Assembly (NCBI RefSeq): GCF_016827595.1
Contig: NZ_JAECMS010000004.1
Location: 62,001 to 126,000, forward strand
Reading direction: 5' to 3'
DNA length: 64,000 nucleotides
Source of the DNA: Luteirhabdus pelagi
Lineage (GTDB): Bacteria; Bacteroidota; Bacteroidia; Flavobacteriales; Flavobacteriaceae
The notes beneath the pieces are model-generated. The model saw only the letters and a program-made list of their open reading frames with translations. It had not been told where the DNA came from and ran no database searches. Below are positions 34,055-43,080 of this stretch, in pieces; position 1 is the stretch's first letter; each line of letters begins with the position of its first letter. A program made the translations under genes and the position numbers.

Positions 34055-37000
34055 CTATTGTCGAACCAGACGCTTGACTATATTTCCGTGTATCGTTTTG
34101 ATATGAATAAAATACACACCCGATGTTATATCTGTGATAGTCAACTGAACGTTTTGCTCCATTTCAATCTGTGTTTGGAATACTAATCGCCCTTGTACGT
34201 CCCGTACTTCAACTTCTTCTATTGCTGCAGTAGGTGAAGCAATGGTAAAGGAAGAACTGAATGGATTAGGGAATACGGCAATAGCATTTAGAGCATTGTT
34301 TTCAATATTTAATTCAGGCGCTTTAAAGACAAGCGTAAAGCGTCCTTTATAATCGCCTTCCTTTGCCACAAATTCATAGTCTGTTGAAGTAAGTGGTGTA
34401 ACTGTTTGCTGCAAGTGGTCGATAAGATAAATCGAAGCTGTTTCCAAGTGTGTGCCTTCAACTACACCCAAACGAATTCGATATATCGTATCCTCTTCAA
34501 CTTGTGTAGAAAAGCCGAGCATCACTTCATCTTCAACTTCAAAAGCTCGTCGACCTTGGATTCCAAGCTCCTCGCCCGTCTCCAAATAGCTATACAGTGA
34601 TATTGGAGTAGGTAATCTATTCGCGTCGAAAGAAGTATCAAAACCATCTGTTGCAGCATCGGTAAACCCAATTAGCGTATTGCCCCTTAGGTTATAGGCT
34701 GTATTTTCAACTTCTAGCCATAATCTTTCAACGGTATTTGCCGGCGTGCGATATTGGTCATTATTTCCTGTGACACGCATACTATTGTTAAAGACAGCGG
34801 TTCCGCTTGTAGTTACCTTTGTTGCGAAGCCTTGTCCCGATGCTACGTATTGTGTTGGCGCAGATCCACCGTTTGCTGCTGCTACCCCGCCAATTCCATT
34901 ATACATTGAGATATCACCCATACTATAATTATGAGCATTATACCCTGGGTAAGAAGACGTAGGCTCAGAAAGATGTTCCCAGAAATAAAGCACATCGATC
35001 ATACTATTCTGGGCTAGGAAAATGTCCGCATCGATAGCAGAAGCGTAAGGATTTCCTAGAATATTCGGACTGGCGTTTTGAGTTCCGTTATACTCTATAT
35101 TGAAGTTCACCACTCCATTGTTTAGCGTACCTTGAGTATAGTTGAAAGTATAAGCCGAAGGAGCTCCAATAGTAGGTGTTGCTTGTGGCATCACCAAAAA
35201 TCCTTCCCCGGCAGAAAGTATTCCAGAAAACTGTTGCCAGTTATCGCCATTATCATCGGCAAAATTTTCAGCCGCTGGGAATGCGGATGCAACCCCCGGA
35301 TTTGGAACAAAATTAGCGGTAATATGGTTTCGTACCTGAATAGCGGTATTATGAACACCATCACGAGTTTCAGCGGTCATAGGACTACTAACAATCATGA
35401 AACCACGATTTCCGATCATAGGGGTATTCTTTAATACCGAAATAGTTCCATTATTAATAACTGTTGCCGCATCATCAATTTGCACCAAACTTCCTTCGTG
35501 TTCAATTGTAATAGTAGCACCGGAGGCAATCGTTATATTGTTTTGAACTTGAGCGTAAGTAGCGGCCGGAATAGTAAGCGAGCCACTATTCACGAATAAT
35601 TCGCAAGCTTCCAAGTTACTACTGGCTGTACTGTAGTTTCCTTCAATAATGGCCGTCATGGTAGCATCTGGAGCTCCATTATCCCAATTTCCCCCACTAT
35701 AGGTAGTCGTTCCTATACAGCTGCCAAAAGCAGTTGATAGTCCGAAATAATAATCGCCTTCAAAAGCTGAAAAGCTACCATTTAATGAAACTTCCGTACC
35801 AATAGATCCAATTGTAGCCGGAACAAGTTCTACAATCGCTCCCTCTACTTCACGAGCCATATATAGATCGGCTCTGTCATTGCCGGTAGTAGTTTCCCAA
35901 CCTGCAATTTCTGCTTCGGTAAAGAAGAAGCTTATATCGGTGGCACCACTAGTAGTAGTATTGGAGGTGGCAATGCTATAGCGTTTATCGGTAACACGGT
36001 TGTTACCCGTACTTCCATTATAGCCTTGCGCACTGCTTCCTGCACGTGTAACAGCTACTGCAGTACACCCGTAATCGAAGCTTGTGGCATTCACTAAAGT
36101 TGCCATATCATCGCCCGAATTAGGATCCTCTGGATGAACGGTTCCCGCATCGAAAATATCCACTGCATAAGGATCTGCAGAATTATCTGTTGTTTGAACA
36201 GCCACAGATGCAGTGTAAGTCACCTCCACATTATCCAACCCTAGAATGAATTCATCTGTCACGTTGTGGTGGCGTACTACGAAATAGCCCGTTTGCCCGG
36301 CATAAGCTGTTAAATCATGTGAGCGAAGCTCGGTACCATTGGCCGGAACTTCCCTGTCGTTTTCGAGTACCACACCAGCCGTTATAGCCGCTACAGAGGA
36401 AGCATCGGTAGTGAAATAGACCGAATAATGTTCTTTAAAGTATGTTCCATCATCTCCAGAACCAATAATGTAACTTACGCTGGCTGCTGAACTTGATGGA
36501 GGAATTGTAAATGCAGGACTGATGATAAAGTTATCTGGAGATAGCGGAACACTATCCCAAGAAAAGCTCGCTGCCCAATTACCACTATACTGATGTGGTG
36601 TCCAACCCTGATCGCCGAGAATGGTCCAATTATTTCCGTCGCCATCATTGTCGATAATCGACCATCCAGAAGGCGCCTCGAAATCCTCGAAAAGGAGCGT
36701 TCCTGTTCCTCCTGCAAAGGGTACACTATCGTCATTTTCAATAGTAACATTAAGAGTATTAGCTGTTAAGGAAGCTTCTGCATCTCCAGCTGTTGAAACC
36801 GTAAAATTTATAGAAAAAGTTTCATCGCTTTCTATCCAACCATCAGGTTCTAAAGAGAAAGTAAAATTTTGATCGGCTGTGCTCCCTGCTGGAAACACAA
36901 TACTACCGGTTACAATGCCATAATCGGCTGATGTCGCCGTACCGTCGGTAGCCGTAAAATTGACTGTTGCATCCGCAGAGGGAGCCTCAGAGATAGAAAG

Positions 37001-38221
37001 TGGGACATTCACATTAATCGTTCCGCAAGCCGTACCCTCCAGAACAGTACCATCCGTGATAGTAAAGGCTATTTCTGGTCCTTGATTTCCAAGTGCCGGC
37101 GAATTCGGTAATTCTAAACGCCCCGGAGAGTTTTCCATTACAGTTCGCATTCGCGCTACCTGATCAGCTGTAAACGTATCCATACAGGAGTCGTAGGAAT
37201 AGTCCATATAATTTTCAATCATATCAGGACCTCCACCAGAACAGGAGTCCTTAGACCCCGGGCATCCAGAGGTCGCATTTCCAGCAACTGGCGTATCGTT
37301 ACAATAATCGTCTACGCTACAGCCGCCATCACCCCAAATATGACGTAGTCCGATCCAGTGTCCTATTTCATGTGTTAACGTTCTACCTTCAGCATATACG
37401 CCACCTGCAGGATTTGGATTCGCAACCGAGCCTACTGAAGTATGTAGGATAACAACTCCATCGGTTGAAGACGGTCCGCCATCGGTAGGCATACCCGGTA
37501 ACGTTGAATTATCTGGAAATTGCGCGTACCCTAACAAACCAGATAAATTACCTGTCCAAACATTCGCATATTGCGTTCGGTCCCAAATAGTATTTGGCTT
37601 GATGGTACTATCGAAGTAGGTGTCCGAATGTGGCCCTGCTCCATACGTAGTGATACGATTAATGCCCGGTTCTGGAAGAGGATTTCCTAATGGATCTATT
37701 ACGGCTGGAACAAAGATAATTTCAGCATCGGCGGCGACTCCATAGGAACTTCCGGCCATATTCGCTAAATCGATATTTAGCTGATCGATTTGCTCGTTAA
37801 TAAGAAATTCTGAGAGATTTGTAGCGCCGGAGCCACTTGTTATAACGTGAAAAATTACCGGAATATAATAAACCGGTGGCATGCTGGATCTATTCGCTTG
37901 TTCCGTTTTATATTCTTCTACTAAAGGTGCTAACCAATCTTCGAATTCCTGCTCGGTAGAACGATTAGGATACTGTTCTCGAAGCCATTCATTGTATTCT
38001 ACTGTTGCACATCTAACGACACCATTATCAGTATAAAAGGCTTGATTCTCTGGTGTTAATTGTCTATTTCCTGCATCAACTTGAACACTTGGTGTACGTT
38101 GCTGTACAACCATTGTCCGCTTTTGAGGGGTCTGTTTTAGGGTCTGGGTTTCGGTTTGGGCCACAGCAGAAACACTTAGGCCAAGCATTGCTATGAATAG
38201 CAATAGTTTCGCGCTCTTCAT
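34055..38221 (-). CDS. Secreted M43 (cytophagalysin-like) metalloprotease with T9SS type A sorting domain
   Basis: 1388 residues. Signal peptide 1-21 (LLLFIAMLGLSVSAVAQ). A propeptide-like stretch is followed by the M43 catalytic domain; zinc site HEIGHWIGLRHIWGD with His284, Glu285, His288 and a third His294, and a downstream Met-turn candidate MIENYMDYSYDSCMDTF. A Calx-beta-like domain (INVPLSISEAPSADATVNFT, SDETFSINFTVST) lies near 395-505, then a 'choice-of-anchor J' adhesin-type domain (LFEDFEAPSGWSIIDNDGDG). More beta domains follow, and the T9SS type A signal VFPNPFSSSFTIASP to GNIVKRLVRQ ends it. Likely exported and surface-anchored, degrading protein. Confidence 0.93.
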   Translation of the reverse strand: MKSAKLLLFIAMLGLSVSAVAQTETQTLKQTPQKRTMVVQQRTPSVQVDAGNRQLTPENQAFYTDNGVVRCATVEYNEWLREQYPNRSTEQEFEDWLAPLVEEYKTEQANRSSMPPVYYIPVIFHVITSGSGATNLSEFLINEQIDQLNIDLANMAGSSYGVAADAEIIFVPAVIDPLGNPLPEPGINRITTYGAGPHSDTYFDSTIKPNTIWDRTQYANVWTGNLSGLLGYAQFPDNSTLPGMPTDGGPSSTDGVVILHTSVGSVANPNPAGGVYAEGRTLTHEIGHWIGLRHIWGDGGCSVDDYCNDTPVAGNATSGCPGSKDSCSGGGPDMIENYMDYSYDSCMDTFTADQVARMRTVMENSPGRLELPNSPALGNQGPEIAFTITDGTVLEGTACGTINVNVPLSISEAPSADATVNFTATDGTATSADYGIVTGSIVFPAGSTADQNFTFSLEPDGWIESDETFSINFTVSTAGDAEASLTANTLNVTIENDDSVPFAGGTGTLLFEDFEAPSGWSIIDNDGDGNNWTILGDQGWTPHQYSGNWAASFSWDSVPLSPDNFIISPAFTIPPSSSAASVSYIIGSGDDGTYFKEHYSVYFTTDASSVAAITAGVVLENDREVPANGTELRSHDLTAYAGQTGYFVVRHHNVTDEFILGLDNVEVTYTASVAVQTTDNSADPYAVDIFDAGTVHPEDPNSGDDMATLVNATSFDYGCTAVAVTRAGSSAQGYNGSTGNNRVTDKRYSIATSNTTTSGATDISFFFTEAEIAGWETTTGNDRADLYMAREVEGAIVELVPATIGSIGTEVSLNGSFSAFEGDYYFGLSTAFGSCIGTTTYSGGNWDNGAPDATMTAIIEGNYSTASSNLEACELFVNSGSLTIPAATYAQVQNNITIASGATITIEHEGSLVQIDDAATVINNGTISVLKNTPMIGNRGFMIVSSPMTAETRDGVHNTAIQVRNHITANFVPNPGVASAFPAAENFADDNGDNWQQFSGILSAGEGFLVMPQATPTIGAPSAYTFNYTQGTLNNGVVNFNIEYNGTQNASPNILGNPYASAIDADIFLAQNSMIDVLYFWEHLSEPTSSYPGYNAHNYSMGDISMYNGIGGVAAANGGSAPTQYVASGQGFATKVTTSGTAVFNNSMRVTGNNDQYRTPANTVERLWLEVENTAYNLRGNTLIGFTDAATDGFDTSFDANRLPTPISLYSYLETGEELGIQGRRAFEVEDEVMLGFSTQVEEDTIYRIRLGVVEGTHLETASIYLIDHLQQTVTPLTSTDYEFVAKEGDYKGRFTLVFKAPELNIENNALNAIAVFPNPFSSSFTIASPTAAIEEVEVRDVQGRLVFQTQIEMEQNVQLTITDITSGVYFIHIKTIHGNIVKRLVRQ

Positions 38222-38254
38222 CAGAATAGTTTTAAATTATTTATTTGGTTGTCC

Positions 38255-38262
38255 CAAAGCTA
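38255..38262 (-). promoter_or_regulatory. Putative -7 element of the M43 protease gene
   Basis: The minus strand reads TAGCTTTG (TAnnTTTG), 33 nt before the protease ATG. No TTG at the proper -33 distance was found. Confidence 0.4.
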
Positions 38263-38316
38263 CCTATTCTGTTAAAACTATCATAAAAATGTATAGGAAT
38301 ATTTAAGATAGCGCAT

Positions 38317-38349
38317 AAAAAAACCGATTTGATAGTCAAATCGGCTTTT
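38317..38349 (-). terminator. Terminator of the nqr operon
   Basis: A 9-bp stem (CCGATTTGA with TCAAATCGG) has a 3-nt loop. It is followed on the minus strand by seven T. It lies 25 nt after the nqrF stop. Confidence 0.85.
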
Positions 38350-38373
38350 TCATATTGTATTCTGAATAGATGC

Positions 38374-39681
38374 TTATCCTCCAAAATCATCAAATCGGAT
38401 ATTTTCATCTGGGATTCCAAAGTCTTCTCCCATCTTCTGAACAGCTTTGTTCATTAATGGAGGACCGCAGAAATATAATTCAATTTCTTCTGGTTCTTCG
38501 TGATGATTTAGGTAGTTGTCGATTACCACTTGGTGGATAAATCCGACAAAACCATCGCCTGCTTCATCATTAATATCTTTCTTCACCTTCCAGTTATCCT
38601 CTTCCATCGGTTCTGAAAGTGCCATATAGAACTTGAAGTTAGGGAATTCGCGTTCCAGTTCACGGAAGTGTTCAATATAGAACAATTCACGTTTTGAACG
38701 CCCTCCGTACCAATACGTCACTTTTCTACCTGTTTTCAAGGTTTTGAACAAGTGATATAAGTGCGAACGCATCGGCGCCATTCCAGCACCACCTCCTACG
38801 TAAAGCATTTCCGCTTCGCTATGGTTGATGAAGAATTCACCAAACGGACCAGAAATCGTTACCTTATCTCCTTTCTTACAGTTGAAGATATAAGAAGACG
38901 CAATACCTGGGTTCACATTCATCCATTGGTTCTTATCGCGATCCCATGGTGGCGTAGCGACACGTACGTTCAGCATAATTTCACGTCCTTCCGCCGGGTA
39001 TGAAGCCATAGAATAGGCGCGCTCGACCAACTCGGTATTTTTCATCACCAATGGCCATAGGTTAAATTTGTCCCACTCATCCTGAAACTTATCAGGGGTT
39101 TCATGTTCTTCAGGGTGTGCCGTGATATCAATGTCCTCGAACTTCACTTCACAGGGTGGAATCTCAATCTGAATATATCCACCCGCCTTATAATTCATGT
39201 CTTCAGGAATTTCAACTACAAATTCCTTGATAAAGGAGGCCACGTTATAGTTTCGAACAACGGTAGCTTCCCATTTCTTAATACCGAAGACTTCTTCAGG
39301 AATATGAATGTTCATATCCTGCTTCACCTTCACCTGACAAGCCAAACGAGCACCATCCTTCAACTCTTTACGAGTGAAGTGTGGCGTTTCGGTTGGAAGT
39401 GCTTCACCTCCACCTTCCAAAACGTGGCATTCACACTGAATACAGGTTCCACCACCTCCACAGGCTGAAGGCAAGAATACCTTTTCACCCCCAAGGGTTG
39501 AAAGTAATGTACCACCCGAAGGTACTTCGATTTTCTTTTCATCATTAATAGTAATGGTCACTGGACCAGATGGGGAAAGTTTCTGCTTGGTAAACAGCAA
39601 CAGGGCCACCAACAATAAGATGAGCACCAAGAAAGCTACTACCGTAGCGACGATAACCCCCAATGTACTTGCTAAAAACAT
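38374..39681 (-). CDS. nqrF: Na+-translocating NADH:quinone reductase subunit F
   Basis: 435 residues. One N-terminal transmembrane helix ([20 protein letters not shown]), then a 2Fe-2S ferredoxin domain with [20 protein letters not shown] and a fourth Cys in ARLACQVKV. The FAD domain has RAYSMASYP, and the NADH domain [13 protein letters not shown] and [14 protein letters not shown]. NqrF is the NADH-oxidising entry point that passes electrons to the 2Fe-2S centre and then NqrC/B. All expected residues are present. Last gene of the six-gene operon; its start is 1 nt after the nqrE stop. Confidence 0.97.
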   Translation of the reverse strand: MFLASTLGVIVATVVAFLVLILLLVALLLFTKQKLSPSGPVTITINDEKKIEVPSGGTLLSTLGGEKVFLPSACGGGGTCIQCECHVLEGGGEALPTETPHFTRKELKDGARLACQVKVKQDMNIHIPEEVFGIKKWEATVVRNYNVASFIKEFVVEIPEDMNYKAGGYIQIEIPPCEVKFEDIDITAHPEEHETPDKFQDEWDKFNLWPLVMKNTELVERAYSMASYPAEGREIMLNVRVATPPWDRDKNQWMNVNPGIASSYIFNCKKGDKVTISGPFGEFFINHSEAEMLYVGGGAGMAPMRSHLYHLFKTLKTGRKVTYWYGGRSKRELFYIEHFRELEREFPNFKFYMALSEPMEEDNWKVKKDINDEAGDGFVGFIHQVVIDNYLNHHEEPEEIELYFCGPPLMNKAVQKMGEDFGIPDENIRFDDFGG

Positions 39682-39682
39682 A

Positions 39683-40411
39683 CTATTCTGATATTAGTGT
39701 TGAAACCTCTACAGTTTCTGTTGATTCGTTATTGCTTTCTACTTGCATTCCGACATTATTTCCACTTCCTTCCAGTGAAGTAGTTTCTTCACCACCACCG
39801 GTCAACATTCCTCCGAAACTCATAAATCCAATCGCCATCAGGCCTGTAATGATAAACGTAATTCCCAGTCCTCTCAACGGAGCAGGCACATTCGAGTAGC
39901 GAATTTTTTCACGGATAGCAGCAATAGCCAAGATAGCCAAGAACCAACCGATTCCAGAGCTAAAACCGTAATTCAATGCAAGGTCGAAGCTCGCGATGTC
40001 TCGCGACTGCATGAAAAGGGATCCTCCTAAAATCGCACAGTTAACGGCGATCAGGGGAAGGAAAATACCTAATGAGTTATATAGGGAAGGCGAAAACTTT
40101 TCAACCACAATCTCTACCAACTGTACCATGGTAGCGATGGTTGCGATGAAAAGAATAAAAGAAAGGAAGCTAAGGTCGTAGTCGGCATATTCTGGGCCTA
40201 ACCAAGCCAATGCTCCTTCTTGCAAGATATATTGGTCTAATAACCAGTTTAGTGGAACGGTAACCGTTAATACGAAAATTACGGCAGCTCCCAATCCTAC
40301 AGCGGTACTCACCTTTTTTGAAACCGCAAGGTATGAACACATACCTAGGAAATATGCGAACACCATATTGTCCACAAAAACCGATTTAAAAAATAACTCT
40401 AAATGTTCCAT
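39683..40411 (-). CDS. nqrE: Na+-translocating NADH:quinone reductase subunit E
   Basis: 242 residues, an integral membrane protein with about six helices. The start [30 protein letters not shown] carries one of the Cys residues that coordinate the intramembrane Fe centre together with NqrD, and the later [12 protein letters not shown] carries the other. The C-terminal tail ([16 protein letters not shown] onward) is long and Ser/Thr/Glu-rich, which is an addition typical of flavobacterial NqrE. It follows nqrD across a 42-nt spacer that contains a 7-bp-period array. Confidence 0.95.
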   Translation of the reverse strand: MEHLELFFKSVFVDNMVFAYFLGMCSYLAVSKKVSTAVGLGAAVIFVLTVTVPLNWLLDQYILQEGALAWLGPEYADYDLSFLSFILFIATIATMVQLVEIVVEKFSPSLYNSLGIFLPLIAVNCAILGGSLFMQSRDIASFDLALNYGFSSGIGWFLAILAIAAIREKIRYSNVPAPLRGLGITFIITGLMAIGFMSFGGMLTGGGEETTSLEGSGNNVGMQVESNNESTETVEVSTLISE

Positions 40412-40420
40412 ATGTTGTTA

Positions 40421-40455
40421 ATTATGAATTCAGTAATCAGAATTCAGAATTTATT
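40421..40455. repeat. Degenerate 7-bp array in the nqrD-nqrE spacer
   Basis: Five 7-mers: ATTATGA, ATTCAGT, AATCAGA, ATTCAGA, ATTTATT (plus strand). The last unit overlaps the nqrD stop codon (40454-40456). In the operon direction the array reads TAAATTC, TGAATTC, TGATTAC, TGAATTC, so each of these units begins with a stop codon. It interrupts an otherwise tight operon. Confidence 0.75.
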
Positions 40456-41101
40456 AATTTTCTTCTATAAGGTCTTTATTACGGCTACGCTGTACCCAGA
40501 TAATGATTCCTACTACGATCAAGGCCATAGGAGGCAATACCATAAATCCGTTGTTTTCGTATCCAATAGCATACAATCCTGTTTTATCGACAGGACTTCC
40601 TAGCACTGGGAAGCCGAATAAGGTTCCAGATCCAAGCAATTCCCGAAAGAATCCAACGACGATCAAGATGACTCCATATCCTGCTGCGTTACCGATACCA
40701 TCAAGGAATGAACGCCACACACCATTTCCGAGTGCGAACGCCTCAAAACGTCCCATGATGATACAGTTTGTAATAATCAGACCGATAAATACCGAAAGCT
40801 CTTTACTCAGTTCGTAGGCGAAGGCCTTCAACACCTGATCAACGATAATTACGAGTGTTGCCACTACGATTAGCTGAACGATGATTCGTATTTTCGATGG
40901 AATGATATTTCGCATTAAGGAAATCACAATGTTTCCAACCCCCATAACGAACATCACCGAGATGGCCATTACGATAGAGGGCTTCAATTGTGCGGTAATC
41001 GCCAAGGCAGAACAGATACCCAATACCTGAATAGTAATCGGGTTGTTATCCGCCAAGGGATCCATGATAAGTTTGCTGTCTTTTTTAGATAAAAGGCCCA
41101 T
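40454..41101 (-). CDS. nqrD: Na+-translocating NADH:quinone reductase subunit D
   Basis: 215 residues with six transmembrane helices. The segment NPITIQVLGICSALAITAQLKPSIVMAI carries the Cys of the NqrD/E iron centre, and IGLIITNCIIMGRFEAFALGNGVWRSFLDGIGNAAGYG is a conserved family block with a second Cys. The protein forms the central membrane core with NqrE. It starts 5 nt after the nqrC stop. The stop codon is inside a heptad repeat. Confidence 0.95.
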   Translation of the reverse strand: MGLLSKKDSKLIMDPLADNNPITIQVLGICSALAITAQLKPSIVMAISVMFVMGVGNIVISLMRNIIPSKIRIIVQLIVVATLVIIVDQVLKAFAYELSKELSVFIGLIITNCIIMGRFEAFALGNGVWRSFLDGIGNAAGYGVILIVVGFFRELLGSGTLFGFPVLGSPVDKTGLYAIGYENNGFMVLPPMALIVVGIIIWVQRSRNKDLIEEN

Positions 41102-41106
41102 ACTTT

Positions 41107-41856
41107 TTAGTTTAATGATTTAAAATAAGGCACGTACATTCTAATGTCCTGTCGCAACATCGCAGATACCCCGTCACCAGTAATCGTAGCTCCGGCAAGT
41201 GCATCTACTTCATTGTCGCTCGTATCGGTATTCTTAGGATCGTTGTTTCCTTTTGCTACGTCAATTCCTTCAAAGGCTTCACCATCTAGGAAGCTTTCAC
41301 CAGTAAAGTCGTCCATAAAATAGCGCTGCTTGATTTCAGCTCCAAGACCAGGTGTTTCCCCTTTGTGATCGAAATACACCCCTTGGACGGTCATACCTTT
41401 ATCTACGGCTACATAACCCCAGATAGCATCCCAAAGTCCTTTTCCTCGAACCGGAATTACGTATACTTCTTTTCCTTCCATTTCACCGATAAACAATGGC
41501 AAACGACGCTCGTAACTATCGTCTTTCTTAGCCTTGGTTTTCTCCTTATCAATATCGATTAGGTAGGCTTCGTCGTCTTCGGTAACTTCACCACCTTGAA
41601 TCACCAACTGACGCGTGATATATTCCTTAAACGTGTCCTCTACGCGATCGGTTGGAATAAAGGCCACATCGTTAGCACCTTCATTTTCGTTCACACCCAT
41701 TGCATATAAGATGTTTTGTTGCTTTTCGTATCGCTCGTTAGCTTTGATGGTAGGTTTCAACCCATTTGCAAAACCGGCTAGTATCGAGCCCACCACGATT
41801 ACCATGATAATGGCAAAAATGACGGTATAGCTGTTTTTATCTGTGTTAATCGCCAT
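41107..41856 (-). CDS. nqrC: Na+-translocating NADH:quinone reductase subunit C
   Basis: 249 residues. One N-terminal helix (TVIFAIIMVIVVGSILAGFANGL) is followed by the periplasmic FMN-binding domain. The flavinylation motif is DALAGATITGDGV, with Thr224 as the expected covalent FMN site (FMN_bind type; Ala replaces the usual Ser before Gly). GLWDAIWGYVAVDKGM and FDHKGETPGLGAEI are family signatures. ApbE, encoded at 31738-32739, is the likely flavin transferase. It lies 2 nt after the nqrB stop. Confidence 0.95.
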   Translation of the reverse strand: MAINTDKNSYTVIFAIIMVIVVGSILAGFANGLKPTIKANERYEKQQNILYAMGVNENEGANDVAFIPTDRVEDTFKEYITRQLVIQGGEVTEDDEAYLIDIDKEKTKAKKDDSYERRLPLFIGEMEGKEVYVIPVRGKGLWDAIWGYVAVDKGMTVQGVYFDHKGETPGLGAEIKQRYFMDDFTGESFLDGEAFEGIDVAKGNNDPKNTDTSDNEVDALAGATITGDGVSAMLRQDIRMYVPYFKSLN

Positions 41857-41858
41857 GC

Positions 41859-43076
41859 TTACGCAGTTTTAACTTTTAGACGTTTCATTCGTTTCTTAAT
41901 ATTTCCTTGCAACACATAGTGGTCGATAGTTGGTGCGAACACGTTCATCAACAAAATTGCTAGGAATACTCCTTCAGGATAGGCTGGGTTAAATACGCGA
42001 ATCAGGATAGAGATCAATCCAATCAAGAATCCGTAAATCCATTTCCCCTTATTCGTTTGTGAAGCCGTTACTGGGTCGGTAGCCATATATACGGCCCCGA
42101 ACAGGATACTTCCAATAATTAAGTGTTGCCAGAACGGAACACTCATTAACCCGTAGAAATTAGAAGACTCGCCAATCCATCCCATATTCACCACTCCGTT
42201 GAAGATCAATCCCATGGTCAGGGCGCCAATTAGTGTACTGAAGATGATTCGCCAACTTCCTATTTTGGAAAAAATCAAGATGGCAGCTCCTAAAATGATC
42301 AATATCTTAGAGGTCTCTCCCACAGATCCTGGAATAAAGCCCCAGAACATATCGGAAAGACTGTACACTACTTCTTGGTTTTGCGCATAGCTACCTAAGA
42401 TTGTTTCTCCTGAAATAGCGTCTACGTTTGCTCCATTTGCAATTTCTTGTGCTCGCTCTGCGGCACCATGTACCCATACCTTATCGCCACTCATCCAAGT
42501 TGGATAAGCGAAAAACAAGAATGCCCGAATGGTAAGGGCTGGGTTTAGGATATTCATTCCGGTACCCCCAAACACCTCTTTTCCGATGACCACTCCGAAG
42601 ATAACGGCTACTGCCAACATCCACAACGGAATATCGACCGGCACAATAAGCGGCACTAACATTCCCGTTACCAAATATCCTTCTTCCACCTCGTGACCTT
42701 TGATGACGGCGAATAAAAATTCTACGGCCAAACCAACCACATAGGAGACAATTACCAATGGAAGGACGGTCATACACCCCATCCAGAAGTTATCCCAGGT
42801 GAAGAAATTTGCCAAGGGTGCTGCCCGCAAAGTATTGTCGAGTGCAGCATAATGTTGGTACCCAGCGTTAAATATTCCGAAAATCAAGCATGGTACCAGT
42901 GCCAAGATTACGGTATTCATAGTACGCTTCAGGTCGTCTGCTGCTTTAATATGTGTTCCACCATGGGTGGTTTCATTGGGCAGATACAAGAAGGTATGCA
43001 AGGCGTTAAAGGCCGGAGCCATTTTCTTACCCTTATATTTCTCCTTAAGCGTATGTAATTTTTGTTTCAATCCCAT
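41859..43076 (-). CDS. nqrB: Na+-translocating NADH:quinone reductase subunit B
   Basis: 405 residues with about ten transmembrane helices. The FMN attachment site is in NVDAISGETILGSYAQ, with Thr225 in the expected position of S-G-x-T. Other conserved parts are FGGTGMNILNPALTIRAFLFFAYP and GAVYMATDPVTASQTNKGKW. NqrB contains the Na+ and quinone sites. It starts 4 nt after the nqrA stop. No deviation from normal length is seen. Confidence 0.96.
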   Translation of the reverse strand: MGLKQKLHTLKEKYKGKKMAPAFNALHTFLYLPNETTHGGTHIKAADDLKRTMNTVILALVPCLIFGIFNAGYQHYAALDNTLRAAPLANFFTWDNFWMGCMTVLPLVIVSYVVGLAVEFLFAVIKGHEVEEGYLVTGMLVPLIVPVDIPLWMLAVAVIFGVVIGKEVFGGTGMNILNPALTIRAFLFFAYPTWMSGDKVWVHGAAERAQEIANGANVDAISGETILGSYAQNQEVVYSLSDMFWGFIPGSVGETSKILIILGAAILIFSKIGSWRIIFSTLIGALTMGLIFNGVVNMGWIGESSNFYGLMSVPFWQHLIIGSILFGAVYMATDPVTASQTNKGKWIYGFLIGLISILIRVFNPAYPEGVFLAILLMNVFAPTIDHYVLQGNIKKRMKRLKVKTA

Positions 43077-43080
43077 AGCG

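Noticed and set aside
35132-35434. 100-codon plus-strand open frame
   Set aside because: It is antisense to the M43 protease, which is continuous on the minus strand with signal, zinc site and sorting domain.
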